DNA from: Microlunatus panaciterrae
Lineage (GTDB): Bacteria; Actinomycetota; Actinomycetes; Propionibacteriales; Propionibacteriaceae
Assembly: GCF_016907535.1 (NCBI RefSeq)
Contig: NZ_JAFBCF010000001.1
Coordinates: 744,001-808,000 of the forward strand
Direction of reading: 5' to 3'
DNA length: 64,000 nt
Each line of letters starts with the position of its first letter. Position 1 is the first letter of the stretch. Position numbers and translations under genes: made by a program. Shown here one piece after another: positions 25,390 through 33,531 of this stretch. Under the pieces are notes generated by a model. It ran no database searches. It saw only the letters and a list, made by a program, of their open reading frames with translations, and had not been told where the DNA came from.

Positions 25390-26565
25390 TCAGGAGTAGA
25401 GCTTGATGGCATCAGGATAGGGCTCAGGTGCCGGGCTGCTGGCCGAAATCGATTCAATCGCCGCACCTTCGTCGATCCCTTCCCGCAGCGCGGCCGATCC
25501 CCACAGCAGGTCGATGAACGGCCGACCGACCTTTTCCGGCTGGAGCCACAACGGCCGGTCGGGGTGCAGGTCGGCGACCACCTGGAGCAGGGTGACCCCG
25601 GTCAGAACCGGGTCGAAGGCGCATCGGTCGGTCAGATGCAGCTGCACTCCGCGCAGGGCCTGGCCCGCGCCCTTGCCGAAGGTCGGACGGAAGACCAGCT
25701 CGCGAACCCCGATCCCCGGCAGGCATCGCTCCCGCAGCGCCGCCGCGAACCGCTGATCGAGCCAGCCGGCACCGACAACCTCGAACGGCCGGGTGGTGCC
25801 GCGGCCCTCCGACAGCAGCGTCCCCTCCAGCAGGCAGGTGGCCGGGTAGAGGACCGCGGTGTCCAGGGTCGGCATGTTGGGTGACGGTGGCACCCAGGGC
25901 AGCTCGGTGCGGTCGAAGGTGTCGGCACCGGCCCAGCCGGTGAGGCCGATGACCTCGAGGTCGAGCGACCGACCGGTCAACCGCGGGACGTGCACCTCGG
26001 CGAAGAGGCGTGCCAGCTCGCCGATCGTGAGCCCATGCTGCAACGGGACCGAGACCCGCCCGACGAAGCTGGCGCAGCTCGCCGTCAGCCCTGGTCCGTG
26101 GCTGCGGTCGCCGAGCGGGTTGGGTCGGTCCAACACCACGACCGGGACACCCAGTCGCGCCGCTGAGCACAGCAGGTCGAAGAGCGTCCAGGTGTAGGTG
26201 AAGAACCGGGTGCCGATGTCCTGCAGGTCGACGACGAGGGCACCACCGGCCGGCACAGCTCTGCGGATCAGGGTGTCGAGGGCGTCCCCTGCGCACAGGT
26301 AGGCGTCGAAGACAGGAAGACTCGAGCTGCCGTATCTATCCTCTGGTTCGCTCTCCCCTGCCTGGGCCGACCCCCAGAAGCCGTGCTCCGGGGTGATCAG
26401 GGCCGAGACCCGGGCGCCGGCGGCGAGCAGCCGGTCGACCCCTCGGGTCAGGTCGGGCAGCACCGAGGTGAAGTTGGTGACCAGCGTCAGAGGCCGGTCG
26501 CCGAGCAGTGACGGGGTGTCGACCGCGCGGGCCAACCCGGTCTGCACCACTGTCTGCGTCGTCAC
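25390..26565 (-). CDS. namZ: Exo-beta-N-acetylmuramidase NamZ-like (DUF1343)
   Basis: This 391-residue protein carries the DUF1343 signatures ALITPEHGFWG near residue 56 and VVDLQDIGTRFFTYTW near residue 111, plus LDRPNPLG and PSPNMPTLDTAVLYPATCLLEGT (shortened) in the C-terminal half. DUF1343 proteins such as Bacillus NamZ release terminal MurNAc from peptidoglycan fragments. No signal peptide is evident, so here it may act in the cytosol on imported muropeptides. It starts 25 bases after dgt and is followed by the RpiR regulator, which suggests regulated MurNAc recycling. Confidence 0.88.
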   Translation of the reverse strand: MTTQTVVQTGLARAVDTPSLLGDRPLTLVTNFTSVLPDLTRGVDRLLAAGARVSALITPEHGFWGSAQAGESEPEDRYGSSSLPVFDAYLCAGDALDTLIRRAVPAGGALVVDLQDIGTRFFTYTWTLFDLLCSAARLGVPVVVLDRPNPLGDRSHGPGLTASCASFVGRVSVPLQHGLTIGELARLFAEVHVPRLTGRSLDLEVIGLTGWAGADTFDRTELPWVPPSPNMPTLDTAVLYPATCLLEGTLLSEGRGTTRPFEVVGAGWLDQRFAAALRERCLPGIGVRELVFRPTFGKGAGQALRGVQLHLTDRCAFDPVLTGVTLLQVVADLHPDRPLWLQPEKVGRPFIDLLWGSAALREGIDEGAAIESISASSPAPEPYPDAIKLYS

Positions 26566-26590
26566 CCCCGGCCGTCCGTCACTGGGCCGG

Positions 26591-27709
26591 TCAGTGATCG
26601 ATGCCCTGTGGCAGCCGGGCCGGGTCCCAGTCGAGCTCCCTGACCGCGGTGCGGAACGCGTACCGGTCGGTCATCCCACCGACGTAGGCAACAGCGGCCC
26701 GGATGGCCTGATCGCTGCCCGGGTCGGCCGGCACCGGCTCCGACAGTGCGTACGGCCGGTCGGCGTAGTACCAGACCAGGGCCTGCAGCACCTCGACGAC
26801 GGCCCGCGACTGCGCCAGCGAGGCGGGCCGGGTGTAGATGCGCTCGTAGTTGAAGGAGCGCAGGGCGGCCAGCGCCTGAGCCTCGTCGGGTCCCATGCCT
26901 ACCTCGCCGTGGTCGTCGATGCCACGGACCACGGCGCGGACAAAGGTGTGCAGCTGCTCGCGGCGGCCGCGTCCGCAGACCTGGGCCACCTCCGCCGGGA
27001 TGTCGTCGAGGCTGACGATGCCGGCGTGGATGGCGTCCTCGAGGTCGTGGGCACAGTAGGCGATCCGGTCGGCCCAGCTGACGATCTCACCCTCGACGGT
27101 GCCGGGAGCCGGGCGGGACCAGGAGTGGTTGCGGATCCCGTCGAGGGTCTCCGCGCAGAGGTTCAGTCCGGTCAGCACCACGTCGGCACCCCAGGGGCCG
27201 TGCTCGTAGCCCTCGCTGACGAAGATGTCGAAGGCGTCCTCGCTGGCATGCCCGCCGGGACCGTGCCCGCAGTCGTGACCGAGGGCGATCGCATCGGTGA
27301 GTGCGACGTTGACGCCCGCCGCCCGCGCGATCGAGGTGGCCACCTGGGCGACCTCGAGTGCGTGGGTCAGCCGGGTCCGCTGGTGGTCGGTCGGATAGAC
27401 CACCACCTGGGTCTTGCCGGCCAGCCGCCGGAAGGCGGTGGAGTGCACGATCCGGTCGCGGTCGCGTTCGAAGCAGGTCCGTTCCTCGTCGGGCTCCTCC
27501 TCAACGGCGCGGTTCCCGGCCCCGCGGGCCAGGGTGGCTCCGGACCGCAGCAGGCTCGCCTCGCGGACCTCGCGCACCTCGCGGGTCACCACCGGGCCGT
27601 CACCGACCGAAGCCTGCGACGTGCGGTGAGCCCGGACCAGACGGCCGCCGTCATGGCCCGACATCGTCTCCGCCCAGGCCTGCGCCCGGGGCGAGATCTT
27701 GTCAGCCAC
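26591..27709 (-). CDS. dgt: dGTP triphosphohydrolase-like HD-domain protein
   Basis: This 372-residue enzyme hydrolyses dNTPs to nucleosides and triphosphate, and so helps control the dNTP pool. The HD-domain metal ligands are visible: H in TRLTHALEVAQ, HD in LGHDCGHGPGGHASED, and D in EIVSWADRIAYCAHD. RDRDRIVHSTAFRRLAGKTQV is the family's N-terminal signature. GTG 27709 overlaps the dusB stop by eight bases, so translation is coupled. Adjacency with glyS and dusB is common in actinomycetes, and in mycobacteria it neighbours dnaG. Confidence 0.93.
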   Translation of the reverse strand: MADKISPRAQAWAETMSGHDGGRLVRAHRTSQASVGDGPVVTREVREVREASLLRSGATLARGAGNRAVEEEPDEERTCFERDRDRIVHSTAFRRLAGKTQVVVYPTDHQRTRLTHALEVAQVATSIARAAGVNVALTDAIALGHDCGHGPGGHASEDAFDIFVSEGYEHGPWGADVVLTGLNLCAETLDGIRNHSWSRPAPGTVEGEIVSWADRIAYCAHDLEDAIHAGIVSLDDIPAEVAQVCGRGRREQLHTFVRAVVRGIDDHGEVGMGPDEAQALAALRSFNYERIYTRPASLAQSRAVVEVLQALVWYYADRPYALSEPVPADPGSDQAIRAAVAYVGGMTDRYAFRTAVRELDWDPARLPQGIDH

Positions 27710-28940
27710 CGGAGATCCCGACCTCGGCGGCTCCAAGATCAAGATCGCGGCCCGAGGTATCGTCCAGCCAACCCGCAGGCAGCGCGACCCTGTCCCGCGG
27801 AGTTCCCTGCCTGCCGCGGGGGATGCCGAGCTCGGCGACCGGGAACGGGACGTCTGGGTCGAGCTGCCCCAGCAGCCGATCAAGCTCAGCGAAGCTTGAG
27901 ATCATTCCCAGCCCGCGACGGAGGTCTCCGCCGACCGGGAACCCTTTGAAATACCAGGCCATGTGCTTGCGGAGGTCCGTCAGCCCGTGCTGCTCACCGG
28001 CGAGAGCGGCGAGCAGCTCACCGTGCCGGCGGACCATGATCGCCACCTCGCCCAGGGTCGGCAACGTCCGGGTCTCCTTGCCGGCAAAGGCATCGGCCAG
28101 GTCGCGGAACAGCCAGGGTCGACCCAGGCAACCACGACCGACGACGACACCCGCGGCACCGGTGTGCTGCACCATCCGCAGCGCGTCGGACGCCTCCCAG
28201 ATGTCACCGTTGCCGAGCACCGGAATGTCGACCGCCTGCACCAGCTCCGCGATGGCGTCCCAGTTCGCCTGACCGGAGTAGGCCTGCCTGGCGGTTCGAC
28301 CATGCAGAGCAATGGCGGCACATCCGGCCTCCTGGGCGATCCGGCCCGCGTCGAGGAACGTCAGATGATCTTCGTCGATGCCCATCCGGGTCTTCATGGT
28401 GACCGGCACCCGATAACGCTCGCCCGCCTTGACGGTCTCCCGCAGAATGGCAGCCAGCCGGTCCCTCTTGTACGGAAGGGCAGCACCGCCACCCTTGCGG
28501 GTGACCTTGGGCACTGGGCAGCCGAAGTTGAGGTCGACATGGCCCACGCCGTACTCGTTGCACAGGATCTCGGTCGCCCGGGCCATCGTCCCCGGATCGA
28601 CGCCGTAGAGCTGGACTGAGCGGACCCGCTCCCCCGGGTCGAAGGACAGCATCGCCCGGGTCTTGCGGTCGCCCTCGACGATGCCCCGGGAGGTGATCAT
28701 CTCGCAGACGTAGAGACCCGCCCCTTGCTCGCGGCACAGCTGCCGGAACGCGGCATTGGTGATCCCCGCCATCGGCGCCAGCACCACCGGCGTATCGACC
28801 ACCAGCTCCCCGAGCCGCAGCCGCCCTGAGACTGTCGAAGGGACGCCCTCTGAGCCTGTCGGATCAACGCGCCCTGAGCCTGTCGATTCAACGCGCCCTG
28901 AGCCTGTCGAAGGGCTCCCCAGGAGAAGCTCCGCACCCAT
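27702..28940 (-). CDS. dusB: tRNA-dihydrouridine synthase (DusB-type)
   Basis: This flavoenzyme reduces uridine to dihydrouridine in tRNA. Its core has VVLAPMAGITNAAFR at the barrel start, LNFGCPVPKVTRKGGGAAL with the catalytic Cys, and TMKTRMG, ALHGRTARQAYSG and NGDIW as FMN/tRNA contacts. The protein is 412 residues from ATG 28940. The first 38 residues are unusual, with STGSGRV-like repeats encoded by four copies of a CCTGAGCCTGTCGAAGG-type DNA repeat. A conventional DusB would begin near SGRLRLGELVV, so either the repeat was inserted into the gene or translation starts downstream of it. Confidence 0.93.
   Translation of the reverse strand: MGAELLLGSPSTGSGRVESTGSGRVDPTGSEGVPSTVSGRLRLGELVVDTPVVLAPMAGITNAAFRQLCREQGAGLYVCEMITSRGIVEGDRKTRAMLSFDPGERVRSVQLYGVDPGTMARATEILCNEYGVGHVDLNFGCPVPKVTRKGGGAALPYKRDRLAAILRETVKAGERYRVPVTMKTRMGIDEDHLTFLDAGRIAQEAGCAAIALHGRTARQAYSGQANWDAIAELVQAVDIPVLGNGDIWEASDALRMVQHTGAAGVVVGRGCLGRPWLFRDLADAFAGKETRTLPTLGEVAIMVRRHGELLAALAGEQHGLTDLRKHMAWYFKGFPVGGDLRRGLGMISSFAELDRLLGQLDPDVPFPVAELGIPRGRQGTPRDRVALPAGWLDDTSGRDLDLGAAEVGISGG
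28823..28914. repeat. Four copies of a CCCTGAGCCTGTCGA repeat inside the dusB 5' end
   Basis: The unit GCCCTGAGCCTGTCGAAGGG or variants begin at 28823, 28845, 28871 and 28895, read on the plus strand. Spacings are 22-26 bases. The same core in reverse, CCTTCGACAGGCTCAG, occurs near 48089 ahead of another array. On the minus strand it is in frame with dusB and encodes the repeated STGSGRV-like peptide. Confidence 0.85.
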
Positions 28941-28945
28941 GGCGC

Positions 28946-30337
28946 TCAGCAACCGATCAGCCTCGTCGCCAGGTAGTCCTGCACCTGGTCCAGGGCGATC
29001 CGCTCCTGCTTCATGGTGTCGCGCTCGCGGATCGTCACGGCGTCATCCTCGAGCGTGTCGAAGTCGACCGTGATGCAGTAGGGCGTGCCGATCTCGTCCT
29101 GGCGCCGGTAGCGACGGCCGATCGCCTGGGCGTCGTCGAAGTCGACGTTCCAGTACTTGCGCAGCTGGGCGGCCAGGTCGCGGGCCTTGGGCGACAGCGC
29201 CTCGTTCCGCGACAGCGGCAGCACCGCGGCCTTCACCGGGGCGATCCTCGGGTCCAGCTTCAGCAGCACCCGCTTATCCACGCCGCCCTTGGTGTTCGGC
29301 GCCTCGTCCTCGGTGTAGGCCTCCACCATGAACGCCATCAGTGAGCGGGTCAGGCCGGCCGCGGGCTCGATCACGTACGGGACGTAGCGCTCGTTCTTGG
29401 CCTGGTCGAAGTAGGACAGGTCGGTGCCGGAGTGCTCGCTGTGGGTAGTGAGGTCGAAGTCGGTGCGGTTGGCGACACCTTCGAGCTCACCCCACTCGCT
29501 GCCCGCGAAGCCGAACCGGTACTCGATGTCGACTGTGCGCTTGGAGTAGTGCGACAGCTTCTCGGCCGGGTGCTCGTAGTGACGCAGGTTGTCGCGGGAG
29601 ATGCCGAGGTCGACGTACCAGTCGGTCCGGTCGTTGAGCCAGTAGAGGTGCCAGCCCTCGTCGGTGCCGGGCTCGACGAAGAACTCCATCTCCATCTGCT
29701 CGAACTCGCGGGTACGGAAGATGAAGTTGCCCGGGGTGATCTCGTTGCGGAAGGACTTGCCCACCTGGGCGATGCCGAACGGGGGCTTCTTCCGAGTCGC
29801 GTTCACCACCTGGTTGAAGTTGACGAAGATGCCCTGGGCCGTCTCCGGCCGCAGATAGTGCAACCCCGACTCGTCCTCGATCACACCGAGATAGGTCTTC
29901 AGCATCATGTTGAACTCACGCGGCTCGGTCCACTGACCCTTGTTGCCGCAGTGGGGGCAGTTGATCTCACTCAACGCGACGCTGTCCGGGTCGTCGATGC
30001 CCTTCTTGTCGGCTACCGCCTCCTGGAGATGATCGACCCGGAACCGCTTGTGGCAGGACGTGCACTCGGTCAGCGGGTCGGTGAAGACACCGACATGGCC
30101 GGAGGCCACCCAGACCTGCCGTGGCAGGATGACCGAGGAGTCGAGACCGACGACATCGTCGCGAGAGGTGACGACCGACTTCCACCACTGCTTCTTGATG
30201 TTCTCTTTGAGCTCGACGCCGAGCGGGCCGTAGTCCCAGGCCGAACGCGTGCCGCCGTAGATCTCGCCGGAGGGAAACACGAACCCCCGACGCTTACAGA
30301 GGCTGATGACATTGTCGAGTCGGCTTGCTGGTGCCAC
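28946..30337 (-). CDS. glyS: Glycyl-tRNA synthetase, alpha2 type
   Basis: This class II synthetase charges tRNA-Gly. The 463 residues match the actinomycete/eukaryote-type homodimeric enzyme. Visible features are [23 protein letters not shown] at the N-terminus (motif 1 region), a zinc-binding insert with CTSC and CPHC, motif 2 in [20 protein letters not shown], motif 3 in [16 protein letters not shown], and a C-terminal anticodon-binding domain. GTG 30337 has GGAG eight bases upstream; longer frames are shadows. Its stop is five bases before the dusB ATG, so they are co-transcribed. Confidence 0.97.
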   Translation of the reverse strand: MAPASRLDNVISLCKRRGFVFPSGEIYGGTRSAWDYGPLGVELKENIKKQWWKSVVTSRDDVVGLDSSVILPRQVWVASGHVGVFTDPLTECTSCHKRFRVDHLQEAVADKKGIDDPDSVALSEINCPHCGNKGQWTEPREFNMMLKTYLGVIEDESGLHYLRPETAQGIFVNFNQVVNATRKKPPFGIAQVGKSFRNEITPGNFIFRTREFEQMEMEFFVEPGTDEGWHLYWLNDRTDWYVDLGISRDNLRHYEHPAEKLSHYSKRTVDIEYRFGFAGSEWGELEGVANRTDFDLTTHSEHSGTDLSYFDQAKNERYVPYVIEPAAGLTRSLMAFMVEAYTEDEAPNTKGGVDKRVLLKLDPRIAPVKAAVLPLSRNEALSPKARDLAAQLRKYWNVDFDDAQAIGRRYRRQDEIGTPYCITVDFDTLEDDAVTIRERDTMKQERIALDQVQDYLATRLIGC

Positions 30338-30407
30338 GGAACAACTCCAAACACATGTGGACGCCTCCCCGGCTGGCAGGCGTCGGTCGGCCCCCAAGCC
30401 TACCGGT

Positions 30408-30725
30408 CTAGCGCGGCCCGGCGCCCCTCGAGAGGTTCGGCCCCACGTGCTCGGGATCCTCGTAGGCCGAGGGCTCGTCGATCGCCAGCGACAGCAGCGG
30501 CACGACCACCATCTTCGACTCGAAGCCGTTGAGCGCCCGGCGGTAGGAGCCGACATTGATCCAGCGGGTGCTGATGGTCCACAGCTCCGGCTCGTCGATG
30601 TTGCGGCCGAAGTCGACCGAGACGAACCCCTCCCGGTTGCTGAGCACCTCGATGGCCGCCCTGGCCTGGAGCTGGAACTCCGCCGTCTGCGCCTCGGGCA
30701 CCCGGAACCGGTTCAGAACGATCAC
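30408..30725 (-). CDS. Antibiotic biosynthesis monooxygenase (ABM) domain protein
   Basis: This 105-residue protein folds as a single dimeric alpha-beta barrel. It has [11 protein letters not shown] at the start, an [18 protein letters not shown] helix-strand unit, and [20 protein letters not shown] proteins include small cofactor-free oxygenases and heme-degrading enzymes. The heme-type Asn/Trp set is not clear here, so no substrate is proposed. It ends 70 bases before glyS on the same strand and may be the first gene of that transcript. It is divergent from the next gene. Confidence 0.8.
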   Translation of the reverse strand: MIVLNRFRVPEAQTAEFQLQARAAIEVLSNREGFVSVDFGRNIDEPELWTISTRWINVGSYRRALNGFESKMVVVPLLSLAIDEPSAYEDPEHVGPNLSRGAGPR

Positions 30726-30811
30726 CGGCCCAGCCTACGGCGTGCACACTGTCCGCCTGTGGCGGCGGCGGAAGCGGACGGTCGTTTCGGCTGCATGCCA
30801 GAATGGGCAGC

Positions 30812-31099
30812 ATGTCCAGCCAGCAGGTGACCTTCCGGCAGCAGGTCGAGACCCGGAGCCGACCCGCGCTGGCCCGGCTGCATGAGCAGCCGCGGCTGCT
30901 CATCCCGCTGGCCACCCTGGTCCTGATCGCTCTCGGTGCCTTCGCCCCGATGCCGTACGCCCTCGCCGCCTTCGCGCTGGTCTTCGCCTTCATCGCCTGG
31001 ATCGCCTACCTGTCCTGGCCCGTCGTCCCCCTCTCCGGCCGCCTGATGCGGCTGGCGATGCTGGCGCTGATCTGCGTCCTGGCGGCGACCCGGTTCTAG
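30812..31099 (+). CDS. Small membrane protein with two or three helices
   Basis: This 95-residue protein has a 27-residue basic N-terminus, then tightly spaced hydrophobic helices at about residues 29-45 and 48-66 with a third near 78-92. ATG 30812 follows a weak purine-rich stretch; ATG 30803 is also possible. Similar short proteins are widespread in actinomycetes as unnamed DUF families. No functional motif was seen. It is divergent from the ABM gene and followed by the repeat field. Confidence 0.7.
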   Translation: MSSQQVTFRQQVETRSRPALARLHEQPRLLIPLATLVLIALGAFAPMPYALAAFALVFAFIAWIAYLSWPVVPLSGRLMRLAMLALICVLAATRF

Positions 31100-31157
31100 G
31101 CTGCGGCCGCGCCTGCCCTCTTTCCGGTCCGGCCCGGTCCCCCTTTCCCCCTTTTGT

Positions 31158-31544
31158 CGAAAAGTCATCAGAACGCGACTTTTCGTGGGCGGATCGCGGC
31201 CGACGGCTCCGAAAAGTCATCAGAACGCGACTTCTCGTACGCGAATCGCGGCCGACGGCCCCGAAAAGTCATCAGAACGCGACTTCTCGTACGCGAATCG
31301 CGGCCGACGGGCCGAAAAGTCATCAGAACGCGACTTCTCGTACGCGAATCGCGGCCGACGGGCCGAAAAGTCATCAGAACGCGACTTCTCGTACGCGAAT
31401 CGCGGCCGACGGGCCGAAAAGTCATCAGGACGCGACTTTTCGCGCCGGAGGTGGGCTGACCTCGCCAGAAGTCGCGTTCTGCCGAGTTTTCGACCCGCAA
31501 ACCGGCCCGACCCTAGATAAATGTCGCGTTCTGATGAGTTTTCG
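31158..31544. repeat. Six direct 51-52-bp stem-loop repeats with two inverted copies
   Basis: Units begin with GAAAAGTCATCAGAACGCGA at 31159, 31211, 31263, 31314, 31365 and 31416. In the first and last units, CGAAAAGTC and GACTTTTCG form a perfect 9-bp stem around a 10-base loop; the middle units carry one mismatch (GACTTCTCG). The spacer contains CGCGAATCGCG. Two reverse-complement copies of the core follow at 31471-31492 and 31523-31544. This fills much of the gene-free stretch 31100-31786. It looks like an expanded REP/BIME-type element, not a CRISPR, because the spacers are also conserved. Confidence 0.9.
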
Positions 31545-31700
31545 CAGGGCAACGGCGCCAGGGCAAAGGGGCAGGGCAACCGGGGCAGGGGCAACGGGGC
31601 AGGGGCAAGGGCGCAGGGAAGGGGGGCGGAGACAGAAGGGTGCCGCGGCGAACGGGCAGGGCGAGGGCGGCAGGGCGCAGGGCATGGGCGGGGCAGACCG
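31545..31700 (+). repeat. Low-complexity G-rich GGGGCA-type tract
   Basis: The plus strand is dominated by short GGGGCA, GGGCAA and GGGGCAAC units with many runs of three or more G, for example around 31568-31610 and 31618-31640. No ORF with protein-like composition is present. Such runs can form G-quadruplexes. It ends roughly 90 bases before the znuA start, where the Zur-type box lies. Confidence 0.7.
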
Positions 31701-31787
31701 TGCCGGGGCAGCCGGTCCGCACAACAGAGCGGCTGCGGCCGGCCAGCGCACCCTGATCGCCAATTTGACTTTCCTCCCCCGCGCTAT

Positions 31788-31802
31788 TGAAAATGGTTTT
31801 CA
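31788..31802. promoter_or_regulatory. Zur box overlapping the znuA start
   Basis: TGAAAATGGTTTTCA is a perfect 6-bp inverted repeat around three bases, matching the actinomycete Zur/Fur-type consensus. Its last base is the A of the znuA ATG at 31802. The gene behind it encodes a zinc-transporter operon that ends in a zur-like repressor, so zinc-dependent autorepression at this site is likely. Confidence 0.85.
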
Positions 31803-32737
31803 TGCTGAACTTGTCGGGCCGGACCGCCGCGCTGCTGTGCGCGATGTCGGTCCTGCTCGCGGCCTGCGGCTCAACCGGCGGGCCGTCCGGAGCTCAGCCG
31901 GGTCAGCTGCGGATCCTCGCAGCCTTCTATCCCCTCCAGTTCATCGCGGAACGGGTGGCGGGTGGGCATGCCCGGGTCGACAGCCTGACTCAGCCGGGCG
32001 CCGAGCCGCATGACGTGGAGCTGACCCCGCGGCAGGTCGCCGCCGTCGCCGACGCGGATCTGGTGGTCTATGAGCGGTCGTTCCAGGCTGCCGTGGACGA
32101 GGCGATCAGCCAAAGTGGGACGAAGAGGGCCTTCGACACCACCACCGTGGTGCCGCTTCAACCGGCTGGAAGGCCGCATCAGGAGGGCGACCCTGGCTCC
32201 GACCCGAGCGGCGTCGGCAAGGACCCGCACGTCTGGCTCGACCCCACCAATGTCGCCACCATCGCCAGAGCGGTCAGCGACAGACTCGCTGGCGTCGACC
32301 CCCGTCACGCCGACGACTACCGGGCCAACGCGACCGCGCTCACCCACGACCTGTCGGTGCTGGATGGCGACTTCAAGCACGGCCTGGCCAGCTGCGCGCG
32401 TACGGAGTTCATCACGACGCATGCCGCCTTCGGCTATCTGGCGCGCCGCTACGGCTTGACCCAGATCGGCATCAGCGGCCTCAGCCCCGACACCGAACCC
32501 TCGCCGGCACGAATGGCCGAGGTCCAAGCCGAGGCCCGGGCCCACCAGATCACCACGATCTTCTACGAGAGCCTGGTCTCGCCGGCCGTCGCCCAGGCGA
32601 TCGCGAGCGACCTGAAGCTGAAGATCGACGTACTGGACCCGGTCGAAGGCCTCACGGCCCGTTCCCGCGGCCGGGACTATCTTGAGGTCATGCGGGCCAA
32701 CCTGACTGCGCTCGAGGCGGCCAACGGATGTCGGTGA
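31802..32737 (+). CDS. znuA: Zinc ABC transporter substrate-binding lipoprotein
   Basis: This 311-residue cluster A-I lipoprotein captures zinc outside the membrane. Its signal peptide ends in the lipobox LLAACGS near residue 20. Metal-ligand histidines are visible in GAEPHDVELTP, KDPHVWLDP and ITTHAAFGYLARRY, and a C-terminal acidic ligand lies in SLVSPAVAQ/DPVEG. The His-rich loop of many ZnuA proteins is short here. The ATG at 31802 lies inside the Zur box, with an alternative ATG at 31793. No upstream ribosome-binding site is visible, so leaderless translation is likely. It overlaps znuC. Confidence 0.93.
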   Translation: MLNLSGRTAALLCAMSVLLAACGSTGGPSGAQPGQLRILAAFYPLQFIAERVAGGHARVDSLTQPGAEPHDVELTPRQVAAVADADLVVYERSFQAAVDEAISQSGTKRAFDTTTVVPLQPAGRPHQEGDPGSDPSGVGKDPHVWLDPTNVATIARAVSDRLAGVDPRHADDYRANATALTHDLSVLDGDFKHGLASCARTEFITTHAAFGYLARRYGLTQIGISGLSPDTEPSPARMAEVQAEARAHQITTIFYESLVSPAVAQAIASDLKLKIDVLDPVEGLTARSRGRDYLEVMRANLTALEAANGCR

Positions 32738-33531
32738 ACGCTCCCGACGACCGCATCGTCGTGATGGCCGAGGACCTCACCGTGCAGCTCGGCGGCCTGC
32801 CGGTGCTCCGCGGCGTCAGCCTCACCGTGCACCAGGGCGAGGCGGTCGCCCTGCTCGGTGGCAACGGCTCGGGCAAGTCCACGCTGGTGCGCTCGCTGCT
32901 GCGGCTGACCCCGATCGAGCGTGGCCGCGTCGAGCTGTTCGGCACCGAGCAGAGCCAGTTCACCCAGTGGTCGCGGATCGGGTACGTCCCGCAGCGCTCC
33001 CCGGTGGGACTGAGCCGGGCCAAGGTCAAGGAGGTCGTCGGCTCGGGCCGGCTGGGCCGCCGCAGGCCCTTCCTCCCAGCTTCGGCAGCCGACCGGGCAG
33101 CGGTCCGCGCCGCCCTGGAGACCGTGCGGCTGGCCGACCGCGCCGACGACGAGCTCACACACCTGTCCGGAGGGCAGCAGCAACGCGTGTTGATCGCCCG
33201 GGCGCTGGTGGGCGAACCGGAGCTGCTGGTGCTGGACGAGCCGACGGCGGGGGTCGATCTGGAACATCAGCAGATCCTCGCCGATGTGCTGGCCACCCTG
33301 CTGGACCGTGGGCTCGCGGTCCTCGTCGTGCTGCACGAGGTGGGCCCGCTGTCGCCGCTGATCCACCGCGCCGTCGTGCTGCGGGAGGGCCGGGTCATCC
33401 ACGACGGGACGCTGCCCGAGGCTCTGCACAGCCACGTCGACGACCTGCACGAGTACGAGCCACCACTGCGCGCCCACTGGCTCGACGGCGCGGTCGCGCC
33501 GGATGACCACCGGAGCGGAGGCGAGCGATGA
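32728..33531 (+). CDS. znuC: Zinc ABC transporter ATP-binding protein
   Basis: This 267-residue ATPase has Walker A GGNGSGKST near residue 48, signature LSGGQQQRV near residue 148, and Walker B LLVLDEPTAGVD near residue 170 with a switch His in VLHEVG. It energises zinc import together with the ZnuB permease. Its ATG overlaps the znuA stop by ten bases and its stop overlaps the znuB ATG (ATGA), consistent with one tightly coupled operon under the upstream Zur box. The C-terminal tail (HEYEPPLRAHW) is longer than in minimal homologues. Confidence 0.94.
   Translation: MSVNAPDDRIVVMAEDLTVQLGGLPVLRGVSLTVHQGEAVALLGGNGSGKSTLVRSLLRLTPIERGRVELFGTEQSQFTQWSRIGYVPQRSPVGLSRAKVKEVVGSGRLGRRRPFLPASAADRAAVRAALETVRLADRADDELTHLSGGQQQRVLIARALVGEPELLVLDEPTAGVDLEHQQILADVLATLLDRGLAVLVVLHEVGPLSPLIHRAVVLREGRVIHDGTLPEALHSHVDDLHEYEPPLRAHWLDGAVAPDDHRSGGER

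Noticed and set aside
31158-31442. Possible CRISPR array
   Set aside because: The whole 51-52-bp unit is conserved, including the would-be spacers; there are no cas genes.
31154-31594. Open frames of 100-124 codons on both strands across the 51-bp repeats
   Set aside because: They exist only because the repeat unit is a multiple of three and lacks stops; composition is repeated Ser/Arg/Asp/Phe, and both strands are open at once.
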